DNA of 36,157 nucleotides, from the NCBI GenBank assembly GCA_902492275.1, contig CABUKW010000012.1:1-36157 (forward strand), read 5' to 3'. The DNA is from an uncultured Peptococcaceae bacterium (GTDB lineage: Bacteria; Bacillota; Peptococcia; Peptococcales; Peptococcaceae). The notes under the pieces were generated by a model that was given only the letters and a program-made list of their open reading frames with translations, was not told the origin of the DNA and ran no database searches. The first letter of the stretch is position 1; each line of letters starts with the position of its first letter. Shown in pieces: positions 1 to 7,829 of this stretch. Both the position numbers and the translations under genes were made by a program.

Positions 1-13
1 TTATGGATATGGA

Positions 14-46
14 AAAGGCACAATCTGGCGTTTGGATCGTGCCTTT
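14..46 (+). terminator. Rho-independent terminator of an upstream gene
   Basis: The arms AAAGGCAC (14-21) and GTGCCTTT (39-46) pair, with an A-T extension inside the loop, and CTTC follows. It probably ends a gene that lies before the window. The T tract is short, so strength is uncertain. Confidence 0.55.
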
Positions 47-77
47 CTTCATCAACTGAAATGTGGAGGATTGCAGC

Positions 78-296
78 ATGGATAATTTGAGCAAATTTTG
101 TACCTGTAAAAATTATGACTGTCCGTTACGCCCGACAAAACATGATAAAGGGTGTGCGCCCTGTATCAGCAAAAATTTGAGGTTACATGAAATACCCGCC
201 TGTTTTTTCAATCTTCTTCCAGAGGAAAAACAGAGAACGGGCGATACGTTCTTGGACTTTGCAGAACTGGTCTTTCAAAAGCAGAAGAAACAGTAA
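78..296 (+). CDS. Small cysteine-rich DUF6485 family protein
   Basis: The 72-residue product carries a dense cysteine pattern near the N-terminus (CTCKNYDCPLR, then GCAPCI) followed by IPACFF. This is the layout of DUF6485 proteins, small probable metal-binding proteins of anaerobes with no established function. The ATG at 78 is chosen because GGAGGA (65-70) lies 7 bases upstream; an in-frame GTG at 63 overlaps that ribosome site and is unlikely. The stop codon ends at 296 and the convergent AraC gene ends at 297, so the two genes abut with no spacer. Metal binding through the cysteines is an inference. Confidence 0.75.
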   Translation: MDNLSKFCTCKNYDCPLRPTKHDKGCAPCISKNLRLHEIPACFFNLLPEEKQRTGDTFLDFAELVFQKQKKQ

Positions 297-1202
297 TTAT
301 TCCTGTTTCTTCTGCACTCCAATACAATCCCGTATTTCCTGTACGTCCTTTTGGGGAGAACGTCCGAACATACGCCGGTAATCGCGGATAAACTGGGAAA
401 CGCTTTCATATCCGACTTCCATAGCGGCGTCCGTTACATTTGCGGCTTTATCCAGCATGAGCCGACGGGCTTCCGTGAGGCGCAGCTTCTTCTGGCATTG
501 AAGCGGTCCCATGCCGACAGCGCTTTTGAATTTCTGATGAAAACTGGATAGGCTCATGTTACTTTGTTCGGCTAAATCCTCAACCGCAAAATCGACCTTA
601 TAATTTTGCTTAATCCAACTGTTGATATGGTAAATATCTCCCGCCTGTTGGATATTGACAATCTGCTGCATAAACTGCTTTCTATAAGCCCCTGTAATGA
701 TATTGAATATTATTTCGCGCTTGAGATGTTTTCCCATAAACGATAATTCCGTCGGTGTCATGTTCAATAAACGGATTAGTATTTCTGTCATTTTTTCATC
801 GGTACAGGGCGGCATTGCGGCGGCCGTTTCATCAAATAATTTTTCCGGCAAATCACCGTCAATATCCAACATAACAGAAATGACATCATCAACAGAAAAT
901 TCTATCAACAAAGCAATAAACGGATGTGTTTGTAAATCGGAAAGAATTTCCGCCGCCCTCGGACTATCAATGGCAGAAATGAGATACTGTCCGGCTTTAT
1001 ACTCAAAAATACCCTCGATAGAATGGAGCCGCATATTTCCATGCACAACAAAGAAAAGATACGGGTTCGGTATGTCAGGCAAAATCATTTCTTTTTGCGT
1101 GCAGCGGTAAACGTCAATGTAGGAAACCGGCGTTGTATTTTTTCCGTCCGAATTTATGTAAGGCATAACGCTTTTATATAAAGCCTGTATTTTTTCTTTC
1201 AT
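297..1202 (-). CDS. AraC family transcriptional regulator
   Basis: The product is about 301 residues. The N-terminal two thirds resembles the AraC_N cupin-like sensor domain of YqhC-type regulators, with segments such as PNPYLFFVVHGNMRLHS and YLISAIDSPR. The last 100 residues form a double helix-turn-helix: AVEDLAEQSNMSLSSFHQKF in the first and VTDAAMEVGYESVSQF followed by DYRRMFGRSP in the second. The ATG at 1202 has AAGGA upstream at a normal distance, whereas an in-frame TTG at 1211 sits almost on top of that site. Its target is not obvious: the only close neighbour is the convergent DUF6485 gene, and the upstream side is a gene-poor, repeat-rich stretch. It may be cargo of a mobile element (inference). 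Confidence 0.85.
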   Translation of the reverse strand: MKEKIQALYKSVMPYINSDGKNTTPVSYIDVYRCTQKEMILPDIPNPYLFFVVHGNMRLHSIEGIFEYKAGQYLISAIDSPRAAEILSDLQTHPFIALLIEFSVDDVISVMLDIDGDLPEKLFDETAAAMPPCTDEKMTEILIRLLNMTPTELSFMGKHLKREIIFNIITGAYRKQFMQQIVNIQQAGDIYHINSWIKQNYKVDFAVEDLAEQSNMSLSSFHQKFKSAVGMGPLQCQKKLRLTEARRLMLDKAANVTDAAMEVGYESVSQFIRDYRRMFGRSPQKDVQEIRDCIGVQKKQE

Positions 1203-1509
1203 AGAAATCAATCCTTGCTTTAGATATTTTTATAGGGCAGACGAAGCAAATCCTTTAAGCCATTATACCACGAAGAAGGGAAAAGGTTGGCATAAAAAGT
1301 TATATGTCCGAAAATTCTGTCCGGCGATGGAAAAGAAAAAAAGCTGTCGCCGGAAAGCCGGAAGCGATAGACAAGGTGTTGCACCACTATGCCGGACATA
1401 TCAAATACCTGTCTACCTATCGGGGTCATATCAACGACGATATTCAAGACCGTCCGAAAGCACAACTTATTAAGGCTATCCTGCAATTCCGTTTTGACAG
1501 GTAGGAAGT

Positions 1510-1582
1510 AACAAAGCCAGAAAAAGCCGTCAAGGATAAAATGCACGCTTGCGCGCCCTTGACGGCTTTTTCTGGCTTTGTT
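1510..1582. repeat. Perfect 26-bp inverted repeat
   Basis: The 26 bases at 1510-1535 are the exact reverse complement of 1557-1582, with a 21-base spacer. Because the arms are identical in opposite orientation, both strands can encode the same peptide DGFFWLC. The right arm contains an internal T run, so it could act as a terminator, but no T tract follows the hairpin. It may equally be a recombination or transfer site. Confidence 0.9.
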
Positions 1583-1943
1583 GTTGGGCAGCAAAGAGAA
1601 CGCAATCGGATAAACCGCTTACGCGCTCAATTCGTTATGGAATGGTACGCATTAGAGGGCTTCTCTCGTTTGATTTAAGCGGCATTACAGCGGCGATAAG
1701 GACAGGAGCAAGGGTTTTATACTCCCACCCTCAAAAACAGTGTTCTATTGCGTAACACAGCAAACGATATTTCTTTGTGCTATCATTTCCGTTCCATTCT
1801 TCTCCATTCTGGCGGCTCTGCCGCTTTGCCTTGTTCCAAAGGGAAGGGGTTAGAGAAAGGATAGGAATGGAGTCGGTATTTGATGAAATCCGTATTTGGT
1901 ATTTCTTTAGTTATTTATATCTTTATTTAATTGCATTGGATAA

Positions 1944-1984
1944 TCCAACGTAGGCTTTTCCAACATAGGGAAATCCAAGATAGG
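1944..1984 (+). repeat. Three TCCAANNTAGG direct repeats, 15-bp period
   Basis: Copies start at 1944 (TCCAACGTAGG), 1959 (TCCAACATAGG) and 1974 (TCCAAGATAGG), exactly 15 bases apart. Short, regularly phased direct repeats are typical of binding sites for an integrase arm domain, a replication initiator or another DNA-binding protein. None of these is encoded nearby. Confidence 0.75.
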
Positions 1985-2152
1985 CGGTTTATGCTTCGTC
2001 GGATAATTACTGCGTAGCAAGACGCAAACAGTAAAACAGGGAGTCGCCCACCTTTAAACTAGTCAACTCTCTGTTTCTGCGTACACCCTGTCTGTCAGCG
2101 TTAGTGATAAGTTGTTGTGAATACTTCCTTATCAGCGTAAACCGAAGGCTTG

Positions 2153-2195
2153 GAGCAGTTTGTAAGATGGAAATCTTACATCTGCTCTATTTTTA
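2153..2195 (+). terminator. Intrinsic terminator with no gene upstream
   Basis: GAGCAG and TGTAAGAT on the left pair with ATCTTACA and CTGCTC on the right around a GGAA loop, and TATTTTTAT follows. It is a strong plus-strand terminator. No plausible plus-strand gene precedes it, so it ends either an untranslated transcript or a gene lost from this place. It also insulates the his promoter downstream. Confidence 0.8.
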
Positions 2196-2316
2196 TGATT
2201 GCCAATAAGAACGAGCTGTTGTAGAATAATTAGGCAACGCTGCTTGATGATAAAATGCAGAAAGAGTATGTAAAAAATATTTTATGAAAAGTTTTCGAAA
2301 AATACAGATATTTTAT

Positions 2317-2345
2317 TTGTATTTATCACTTTAGCGTGTTAAAAT
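2317..2345 (+). promoter_or_regulatory. Promoter of the his operon
   Basis: A -35 box TTGTAT (2317-2322) and a -10 box TAAAAT (2340-2345) are separated by 17 bases. Just downstream, around the expected transcription start, lies the palindrome CGAAC-ACA-GTTCG (2353-2365), a possible operator. No T-box or His-rich leader peptide is visible before hisZ. Confidence 0.7.
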
Positions 2346-2388
2346 AATGAAGCGAACACAGTTCGAATTTTAATAAACAGGTGAGAAT

Positions 2389-3597
2389 ATGAAATGTTAT
2401 AATAAAGTAACGCCGGAAGGCACAAAGGATTATCTCTTTGATGAATGCAGCCGCCGCTCCCGTGTGACGGGAATTTTGAAGGATATTTTTAAGGCCCGCG
2501 GCTATCGGCGGGTGATGACGCCGACCATTGAATTTTATGATGTATTTGGCGCATCAGCCAATTATCTGCCGCAGGAAAATATGTATAAGCTGATGGATCA
2601 GAAAGGCCGGTTAATGGTGCTTTGCCCAGACGGTACAGTTCCCATTGCCCGTTTAACGGCAACCCGCCTGTTGCACATGGAAATGCCGCTGCGGTTATAT
2701 TACAGCCACAATGTTTATCGTATGGCCAACGGCTTACGGGGCCGCAGCAGTGAAATTTATCAGTGCGGCGTAGAATTAATCGGCAGCGGAACTATCCGCA
2801 GCGACTTGGAAATTATGGAGATGGCAGCCAGCAGTTTGGAGAAGATTAGCGCAGGCAGCGGCTATCGTTTAGAGCTGTGTCACATTGGCTACTTTAAAGC
2901 GCTGATGGATAGTCTGGGGGCCGATGAGGATACCAAGGAAGAAATTCGCCATCATATTGAGCAGAAAAATTTTGCTTCGCTGAATGATTTATTAGAGCAG
3001 TTTCCCGACAACAAGGCTGCAGTTGCCTTAAAATATTTGCCGCGGCTGTTTGGCGGGGAAGAAGTATTTGAGCAGGCCTATGCCCTGTTTGATGATGAAC
3101 AGGCTCGTAAGAGTCTGGATTATTTGCAAACCATTTATCGCAGCTTGCAGCAACTGGGTTTGGGCGATAATGTGATTATTGATTTGGGTTTAGTAAATCA
3201 GGCTGAATATTACACCGGCATTATTTTCCGCGGCTACTTTAATGAGGTGGGCGAGCCTGTGTTATCCGGCGGTCGTTATGATAATTTGCTCAGCGATTTT
3301 GGCGCGGCGCAGTCTGCCATTGGCTTTGCGGTCAATGTAGATTTGGCCAGCAGCGTGGTGGAAAAGAAGCCGCCATTGACTGCGGAGGTGCTGGTGATGG
3401 CCGCTAGTGATGAATATTTGGTGAAAGCGATTTTGTATCGCAAGCAGCTGATTGCCAAAGGGCAAGTGGTTGAAAACTGTGTGCTGGAGGATCGAGAAAG
3501 CGCAATTGCTTACGCTGCCCGCTGCGGTATCGCGCAGGTACACATGATTGGGAAAACCACAGAGATTATTGATATCGAATTGGAACAGAATTGTTAA
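2389..3597 (+). CDS. hisZ: ATP phosphoribosyltransferase regulatory subunit HisZ
   Basis: This 402-residue protein resembles the catalytic core of histidyl-tRNA synthetase: TPEGTKDYL at the N-terminus, YRRVMTPTIEFYDVF (motif 1 region), GRSSEIYQCGVELIG (motif 2 region) and LSGGRYDNLLSDFG (motif 3 region). It has no clear C-terminal anticodon-binding domain. That architecture, directly upstream of a short hisG, identifies HisZ, which pairs with HisG to form the octameric enzyme of the first step of histidine synthesis and carries histidine feedback control. The ATG at 2389 has CAGGTGAG just upstream. It is the first gene of the operon and is followed by hisG after 18 bases. Confidence 0.95.
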   Translation: MKCYNKVTPEGTKDYLFDECSRRSRVTGILKDIFKARGYRRVMTPTIEFYDVFGASANYLPQENMYKLMDQKGRLMVLCPDGTVPIARLTATRLLHMEMPLRLYYSHNVYRMANGLRGRSSEIYQCGVELIGSGTIRSDLEIMEMAASSLEKISAGSGYRLELCHIGYFKALMDSLGADEDTKEEIRHHIEQKNFASLNDLLEQFPDNKAAVALKYLPRLFGGEEVFEQAYALFDDEQARKSLDYLQTIYRSLQQLGLGDNVIIDLGLVNQAEYYTGIIFRGYFNEVGEPVLSGGRYDNLLSDFGAAQSAIGFAVNVDLASSVVEKKPPLTAEVLVMAASDEYLVKAILYRKQLIAKGQVVENCVLEDRESAIAYAARCGIAQVHMIGKTTEIIDIELEQNC

Positions 3598-3615
3598 GGA
3601 AAAGTAGGGGAGATT

Positions 3616-4299
3616 ATGAAACCGATTCGCATCGCTTTAACAAAAGGGCGTTTGGAAGAAAAAAGTATTGAAATGTTTGAGCAATTGGGCTATGATTGCA
3701 GCGAAATCCGCAATAAGGGCCGCCGGCTGATTTTGCCTGTCAAGAATGCCAATATTGAGATTGTGCTGGCGAAAGCCGCAGATGTCATTACCTACGTGGA
3801 AAATGGTGTGTGCGATTTGGGCGTTGTGGGCAAAGACACCATCATGGAAGCCGGAGGTACCTTTTACGAAGTGGCCGATTTAGGTTTCGGCCGCTGCCGG
3901 TTTGCTTTGGCATTGCCGGCTGGCGTTAATTTTTACGAAGGCTACCACACTCGCTGCATTGCCAGCAAATATGTCAATGTGGCTCGCAGCTACTTTGAAA
4001 AGAAAAATATGGATGTGGACATTGTAAAAATTGAAGGCTCGGTAGAATTGGCGCCTATTTTAGGTTTGTCCGACGCCATTGTAGATATTGTGGAAACGGG
4101 CACTACCTTGCGGGAAAACGGTTTGGTGGTAGCGGAGGAAATTTGTCAGGTCAGCGCGCGATTGATTGTGAATATTGCCAGCATGAAGCTGCGCAAAGCG
4201 GAAATTGATGAACTGATTACGAAAATAGAAGCCTATGTGCAGGAGTGTAACGCGCAAAAAAAAGCACAGGCTGAACAGAAAGGGGCCGAACAGGCATGA
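3616..4299 (+). CDS. hisG: ATP phosphoribosyltransferase, short form
   Basis: HisG condenses ATP and PRPP to N1-phosphoribosyl-ATP, the committed step of histidine synthesis. At 227 residues it is the short form that lacks the C-terminal regulatory domain and needs HisZ, which is encoded immediately upstream. Recognisable segments are RIALTKGRLEE at the N-terminus, CDLGVVGKDTIME, and the PRPP-binding region DAIVDIVETGTTLRENGL near residue 155-175. The C-terminal tail (QKKAQAEQKGAEQA) is polar and probably disordered. The ribosome site GTAGGGGAG precedes the ATG. The stop codon overlaps the hisD start as ATGA, which suggests translational coupling. Confidence 0.97.
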   Translation: MKPIRIALTKGRLEEKSIEMFEQLGYDCSEIRNKGRRLILPVKNANIEIVLAKAADVITYVENGVCDLGVVGKDTIMEAGGTFYEVADLGFGRCRFALALPAGVNFYEGYHTRCIASKYVNVARSYFEKKNMDVDIVKIEGSVELAPILGLSDAIVDIVETGTTLRENGLVVAEEICQVSARLIVNIASMKLRKAEIDELITKIEAYVQECNAQKKAQAEQKGAEQA

Positions 4300-5585
4300 T
4301 AACCATTACCGTAGCAGATGGCGTTGCAGAAAAAGAATTGCTGCAAGGCTTACGGCAGCGCAGTGGGGAAACGGACAAGAAAGTGACGGCTGCTGTTACA
4401 GAAATCTTAGAAACTGTAAAAGCGAAAGGCGATGAAGCCGTAAAAGCATATACCCTGAAATTTGACGGCCGTTGTCCGGAGCAGACTGAAGTATCTCGAC
4501 AACAGATGGAAGAGGCGGTGGCGAAGGCAGACCCACGATTTGTGCAGGCGCTGCAGAATGCCATGGAAAATATCCGTGCCTTTCATAGCCGTCAAAAGCA
4601 GCAGAGCTTTATTGATGCCCAGCCCAACGGCGTTTTAATGGGACAACGCATTCGCGGTTTAAAACGGGTGGGCTTGTATGTGCCCGGCGGCACAGCCGCG
4701 TATCCATCGTCGGTACTGATGAATGCCATTCCGGCCAAAATTGCCGGTGTGGAAGAGGTGATTATGGTAACGCCGCCTTTAAAAGATGGCAGTGCCAATC
4801 CAGACATCTTAGTGGCCGCTGCGTTAGCCGGCGTGGATCGTATTTTTCTCATGGGCGGTGCGCAGGCAGTGGGTGCCTTGGCGTATGGCACCGAAACCAT
4901 TCCCAAGGTAGATAAAATCGTAGGGCCAGGCAATATCTATGTGGCGACTGCCAAACGAATTTTATACGGCGTGGTGGATATTGATATGATTGCCGGGCCC
5001 AGCGAAATTTTGGTGATGGCCGACAGCACTGCCAATCCGAAGTTTTTGGCCGCCGATTTGATGAGTCAGGCAGAGCATGATGTATTGGCCTCGTCCATTT
5101 TATTGACAACGGATAAGGCGGTCGCCGAAGCGACCTTGGCAGAATTGGAAAAACAGCTTGCAGGCTTGTCCCGCAAAGAAATTATCGAAAAATCGCTGAC
5201 CAACTACGGCGCCGTCATTGTGTGCCGCAGCGTAGAAGAAATGGTGGATTTAGCCAATGAATTGGCGCCGGAGCATTTGGAAGTGATGCTGGAAAATCCG
5301 ATGGCTTATCTGGGACGGCTGGACAATGCAGGCTCGGTATTTTTAGGCCAGTATGCACCGGAACCCTTGGGCGATTATTATGCCGGCCCGAACCATGTGC
5401 TGCCTACCAGCGGCACCGCCCGTTTCTTCTCGCCGCTAGGCGTGGACAGCTTTATTAAAAAATCCAGCTATATTTATTACACAGAGGAAGCGCTGCGGGC
5501 TGCTCAAGAGGATATTGTCTGCATTGCAGAGCGAGAACAGCTGACGGCCCATGCCAATTCGATTAAAGTGAGGTTTGCAGAATGA
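4296..5585 (+). CDS. hisD: Histidinol dehydrogenase
   Basis: HisD is the NAD-dependent zinc enzyme that oxidises L-histidinol through histidinal to histidine, the last two steps of the pathway. The 429 residues match the normal family length. Signature segments are RVGLYVPGGTAAYPS, the stretch GPGNIYVATAKRILYG followed by VDIDMIAGPSEI, LMSQAEHD, NELAPEHLEV and HVLPTSGTARFFSPLG. These supply the catalytic and zinc-binding Glu, His and Asp residues. Its start overlaps the end of hisG by 4 bases, and its stop overlaps hisC by the same ATGA arrangement. Confidence 0.97.
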   Translation: MITITVADGVAEKELLQGLRQRSGETDKKVTAAVTEILETVKAKGDEAVKAYTLKFDGRCPEQTEVSRQQMEEAVAKADPRFVQALQNAMENIRAFHSRQKQQSFIDAQPNGVLMGQRIRGLKRVGLYVPGGTAAYPSSVLMNAIPAKIAGVEEVIMVTPPLKDGSANPDILVAAALAGVDRIFLMGGAQAVGALAYGTETIPKVDKIVGPGNIYVATAKRILYGVVDIDMIAGPSEILVMADSTANPKFLAADLMSQAEHDVLASSILLTTDKAVAEATLAELEKQLAGLSRKEIIEKSLTNYGAVIVCRSVEEMVDLANELAPEHLEVMLENPMAYLGRLDNAGSVFLGQYAPEPLGDYYAGPNHVLPTSGTARFFSPLGVDSFIKKSSYIYYTEEALRAAQEDIVCIAEREQLTAHANSIKVRFAE

Positions 5586-6646
5586 CCTATCAGTTACCAG
5601 AAAAATTGAGAAATTTAGAGCCCTATCAACCTATTACCGGCCAATTTCCGGTGCGGCTGGACGCCAACGAGAGCTTTTTGAGCCTGCCCGATGAAATCCG
5701 CCATGAGATTGGCGTGTTGGTATCTCGGATTGATTTTAACCGTTATCCAGACCCCTATGCGGTGGAACTATGCCAGAAATTTGGCAAGCATTTTCAGGTG
5801 CCATCCGATTTAGTGGTAGCTGCTAACGGCTCCGATGAACTATTATTTTTGCTGACTACTTGTTTTGCCGACGCCGGGGACAAGCTGATGGTGGTAAAGC
5901 CTGACTTCTCTATGTATCAGGTTTATGCCGAGCTGGCTGGTATGCAGGTGGAAGTGTTCAACAAAAATGATAATTATGCCATTAACGCCGATGATTTGAT
6001 TGCGGCTGCCAAAGAAAAAAATGTTCAGATGTTGATTTTCTCCAATCCCTGCAATCCGTCTTCCTTGGTAGAAAATCGGAATGATGTGCTGAAAATTGTG
6101 TCGGCACTGGAAGATGTGTTGGTGGTGGTAGATGAAGCCTATATGGAATTTGCCGACGATTCGGTTTTACGAGAGATAGAAAACTATCCCAATCTGCTGG
6201 TGCTGAAAACCTTTTCTAAGGCTTTTGGATTGGCTGCAGCTCGCTTGGGCTTTGCGGTATCCAATAAAACCATTATTAACGCCTTAAAGGCGGCCAAATC
6301 GCCTTACAATGTGAATACCATGTCTCAGGTGGTAGGCTGTATTTTACTGGACCATCCTGCTTATCTGGAAGAATGTCAGATGCTCATCAAGGAGTCCCGC
6401 GATTATTTATTCGGCATGCTGCAGGCGATGGCCGGCAGTCGCCCTCAAATCAAGTCCATTCAAAATACCCGTTCCAACTTTGTTTACATGGAAGTTGAGG
6501 ACGCCGCAGGCGTTTACAAAGCGTTGCAGCAGCAAGGGATTGCCATCCGGCTGATGGGCAGTCATCTGCGCATTTGTGCTGGCAGTGAAGAGGAAAACGC
6601 CGCAGTGTTGAAAGCTTTAGGCGATTATCTGAAAGGAGCCGACTGA
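5582..6646 (+). CDS. hisC: Histidinol-phosphate aminotransferase
   Basis: HisC is a PLP-dependent fold-type I aminotransferase that converts imidazole acetol-phosphate and glutamate to histidinol phosphate. The 354-residue product shows the substrate-binding VRLDANES near the N-terminus, AANGSDELL, FSNPCNPSS, VVVDEAYMEF and LKTFSKAFGLAAARLGF. The lysine of the last segment should form the Schiff base with PLP. Length and motifs are normal. It overlaps hisD by 4 bases and hisB by 1 base, in the middle of a fully coupled operon. Confidence 0.96.
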   Translation: MTYQLPEKLRNLEPYQPITGQFPVRLDANESFLSLPDEIRHEIGVLVSRIDFNRYPDPYAVELCQKFGKHFQVPSDLVVAANGSDELLFLLTTCFADAGDKLMVVKPDFSMYQVYAELAGMQVEVFNKNDNYAINADDLIAAAKEKNVQMLIFSNPCNPSSLVENRNDVLKIVSALEDVLVVVDEAYMEFADDSVLREIENYPNLLVLKTFSKAFGLAAARLGFAVSNKTIINALKAAKSPYNVNTMSQVVGCILLDHPAYLEECQMLIKESRDYLFGMLQAMAGSRPQIKSIQNTRSNFVYMEVEDAAGVYKALQQQGIAIRLMGSHLRICAGSEEENAAVLKALGDYLKGAD

Positions 6647-7224
6647 TGCGCTGTACAGAAATCAAACGGGAAACCAAAGAGACCCAAATTCAATTACAGT
6701 TGAACCTTGATGGCAGCGGCGTTTTTCAGGGCAGTAGCGGCATCGGCTTTTTCGACCATATGCTGACTGCCTTTGCCGTGCATGGTGGTTTTGATTTGAC
6801 CCTAACTATGCAGGGAGATTTAGAGGTGGATGGTCATCACAGTGTGGAGGACGTAGGAATTATTTTAGGACAGGCCTTTGCCAAAGTGTTAGATAAAAGG
6901 CAAATTCAGCGGTTCGGCAGTTTTTATGTACCCATGGACGAAGCGTTGGCTTTTTGTGCGTTGGACGTTAGCGGACGGCCCTATCTGGTGTTTGACGCCG
7001 CTTTTTCCAATCCCAGCGTAGGCATGCTGGACTGCTGCCTGGTAGAAGAATTTTTTCGCGCTTTTGCCATGCACAGCGGCATTACGCTGCATATCCGGTT
7101 GGAATACGGCAGCAACGACCATCATAAAATAGAAGCCATCTTCAAAGCGGTGGCGCATGCCTTGCAGCAGGCGGCGACTCTGCGGGAGGGCAATATCCTT
7201 TCTACAAAGGGTGTGTTAGAATGA
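6646..7224 (+). CDS. hisB: Imidazoleglycerol-phosphate dehydratase
   Basis: HisB dehydrates imidazole glycerol phosphate to imidazole acetol phosphate using manganese. At 192 residues it is the monofunctional dehydratase without the N-terminal histidinol-phosphatase domain found in enterobacteria, so that phosphatase must be encoded elsewhere; none is in this operon. The metal-binding histidine motifs are clear: FFDHMLTAFAVHGGFDL, DGHHSVEDVGI and the paired C-terminal motif NDHHKIEAIFKAVAHAL. The start codon shares one base with the hisC stop, and the end overlaps hisH as ATGA. Confidence 0.96.
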   Translation: MRCTEIKRETKETQIQLQLNLDGSGVFQGSSGIGFFDHMLTAFAVHGGFDLTLTMQGDLEVDGHHSVEDVGIILGQAFAKVLDKRQIQRFGSFYVPMDEALAFCALDVSGRPYLVFDAAFSNPSVGMLDCCLVEEFFRAFAMHSGITLHIRLEYGSNDHHKIEAIFKAVAHALQQAATLREGNILSTKGVLE

Positions 7225-7829
7225 TAGCGATTATTGATTATGGTGCAGGCAATTTGTTCAGCGTAAAAAATGCGTTGGATTATCTGCACGTGGCAAATAG
7301 AATTACCGATAATCCTCAGGAACTGGCAGCGGCCGACGGTTTGATTTTACCGGGCGTAGGAGCCTTTCGCGACGCCATGACCATGCTGAACGACAGCGGC
7401 TTTACGCCGGCCATCAAAGAACAGGTTGCGGCAGGAAAGCCCTTACTGGGGATTTGTTTGGGGATGCAGATGCTCTTTGAAAAGGGCTACGAATTTGGTG
7501 AAACCGATGGTTTAGGATTCATCCCTGGTTGTGTACAGCTCATTGACGGCGGCGGTTTGAAAATTCCCCACATGGGCTGGAACGATTTAACGGTGCTGCA
7601 CGACTGTGCATTGAGCGCCGATATTGCCAATGGCGATTATGTTTATTTTGTTCATTCTTATCGGGCTGAAACCAGTGATGCGTACATTAGCTGTTACGCC
7701 ATGTACAATGAAAAAATTCCTGCGTTGGTGTTTCATAATCACGTATATGGCGCGCAGTTTCATCCAGAAAAAAGCGGACAGGTAGGCATGGACATTCTGA
7801 AAAATTTTGCAAAGTTGGTGACAACATGA
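7221..7829 (+). CDS. hisH: Imidazole glycerol phosphate synthase, glutaminase subunit
   Basis: HisH is the class I glutamine amidotransferase subunit that supplies ammonia through a tunnel to HisF. The 202-residue protein has GAGNLFSVKNAL at the N-terminus, the LPGVGAF loop, the nucleophile elbow PLLGICLGMQMLFE (catalytic Cys) and YGAQFHPEKSG with the catalytic His and Glu. Length is typical. The gene overlaps hisB and hisA by 4 bases each. The partner hisF lies one gene downstream, the standard arrangement. Confidence 0.96.
   Translation: MIAIIDYGAGNLFSVKNALDYLHVANRITDNPQELAAADGLILPGVGAFRDAMTMLNDSGFTPAIKEQVAAGKPLLGICLGMQMLFEKGYEFGETDGLGFIPGCVQLIDGGGLKIPHMGWNDLTVLHDCALSADIANGDYVYFVHSYRAETSDAYISCYAMYNEKIPALVFHNHVYGAQFHPEKSGQVGMDILKNFAKLVTT

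Larger units (their letters stand above)
1203..2316. other. Gene-poor, repeat-rich stretch, probable mobile-element edge
   Basis: No reading frame here has a recognisable domain together with a good ribosome site. Open frames exist on the minus strand (1220-1594) and plus strand (1304-1504 and 1549-1755), but they overlap one another across a large inverted repeat and I could not assign them. The stretch holds a perfect 26-bp inverted repeat (1510-1535 and 1557-1582), a GTGTT/AACAC dyad (1740-1758), three direct repeats (1944-1984), an imperfect dyad (2034-2076) and an intrinsic terminator (2153-2195). This density of repeats between an AraC gene and a housekeeping operon suggests the end or remnant of an integrated conjugative or mobilisable element. 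No integrase or relaxase gene is visible in the window. Confidence 0.5.

Noticed and set aside
1220..1594. Minus-strand open frame of 124 codons upstream of the AraC gene
   Set aside because: Part is encoded by the inverted repeat and no domain is recognised; kept only as a note in the region description.
2353..2365. LexA (SOS) box at the his promoter
   Set aside because: The Firmicutes LexA box has four bases between CGAAC and GTTC; here there are three, and a his operon is not an SOS target.
1203..2388. T-box or amino-acid riboswitch before hisZ
   Set aside because: No T-box core sequence or antiterminator pairing is seen, and the his promoter lies after the terminator.
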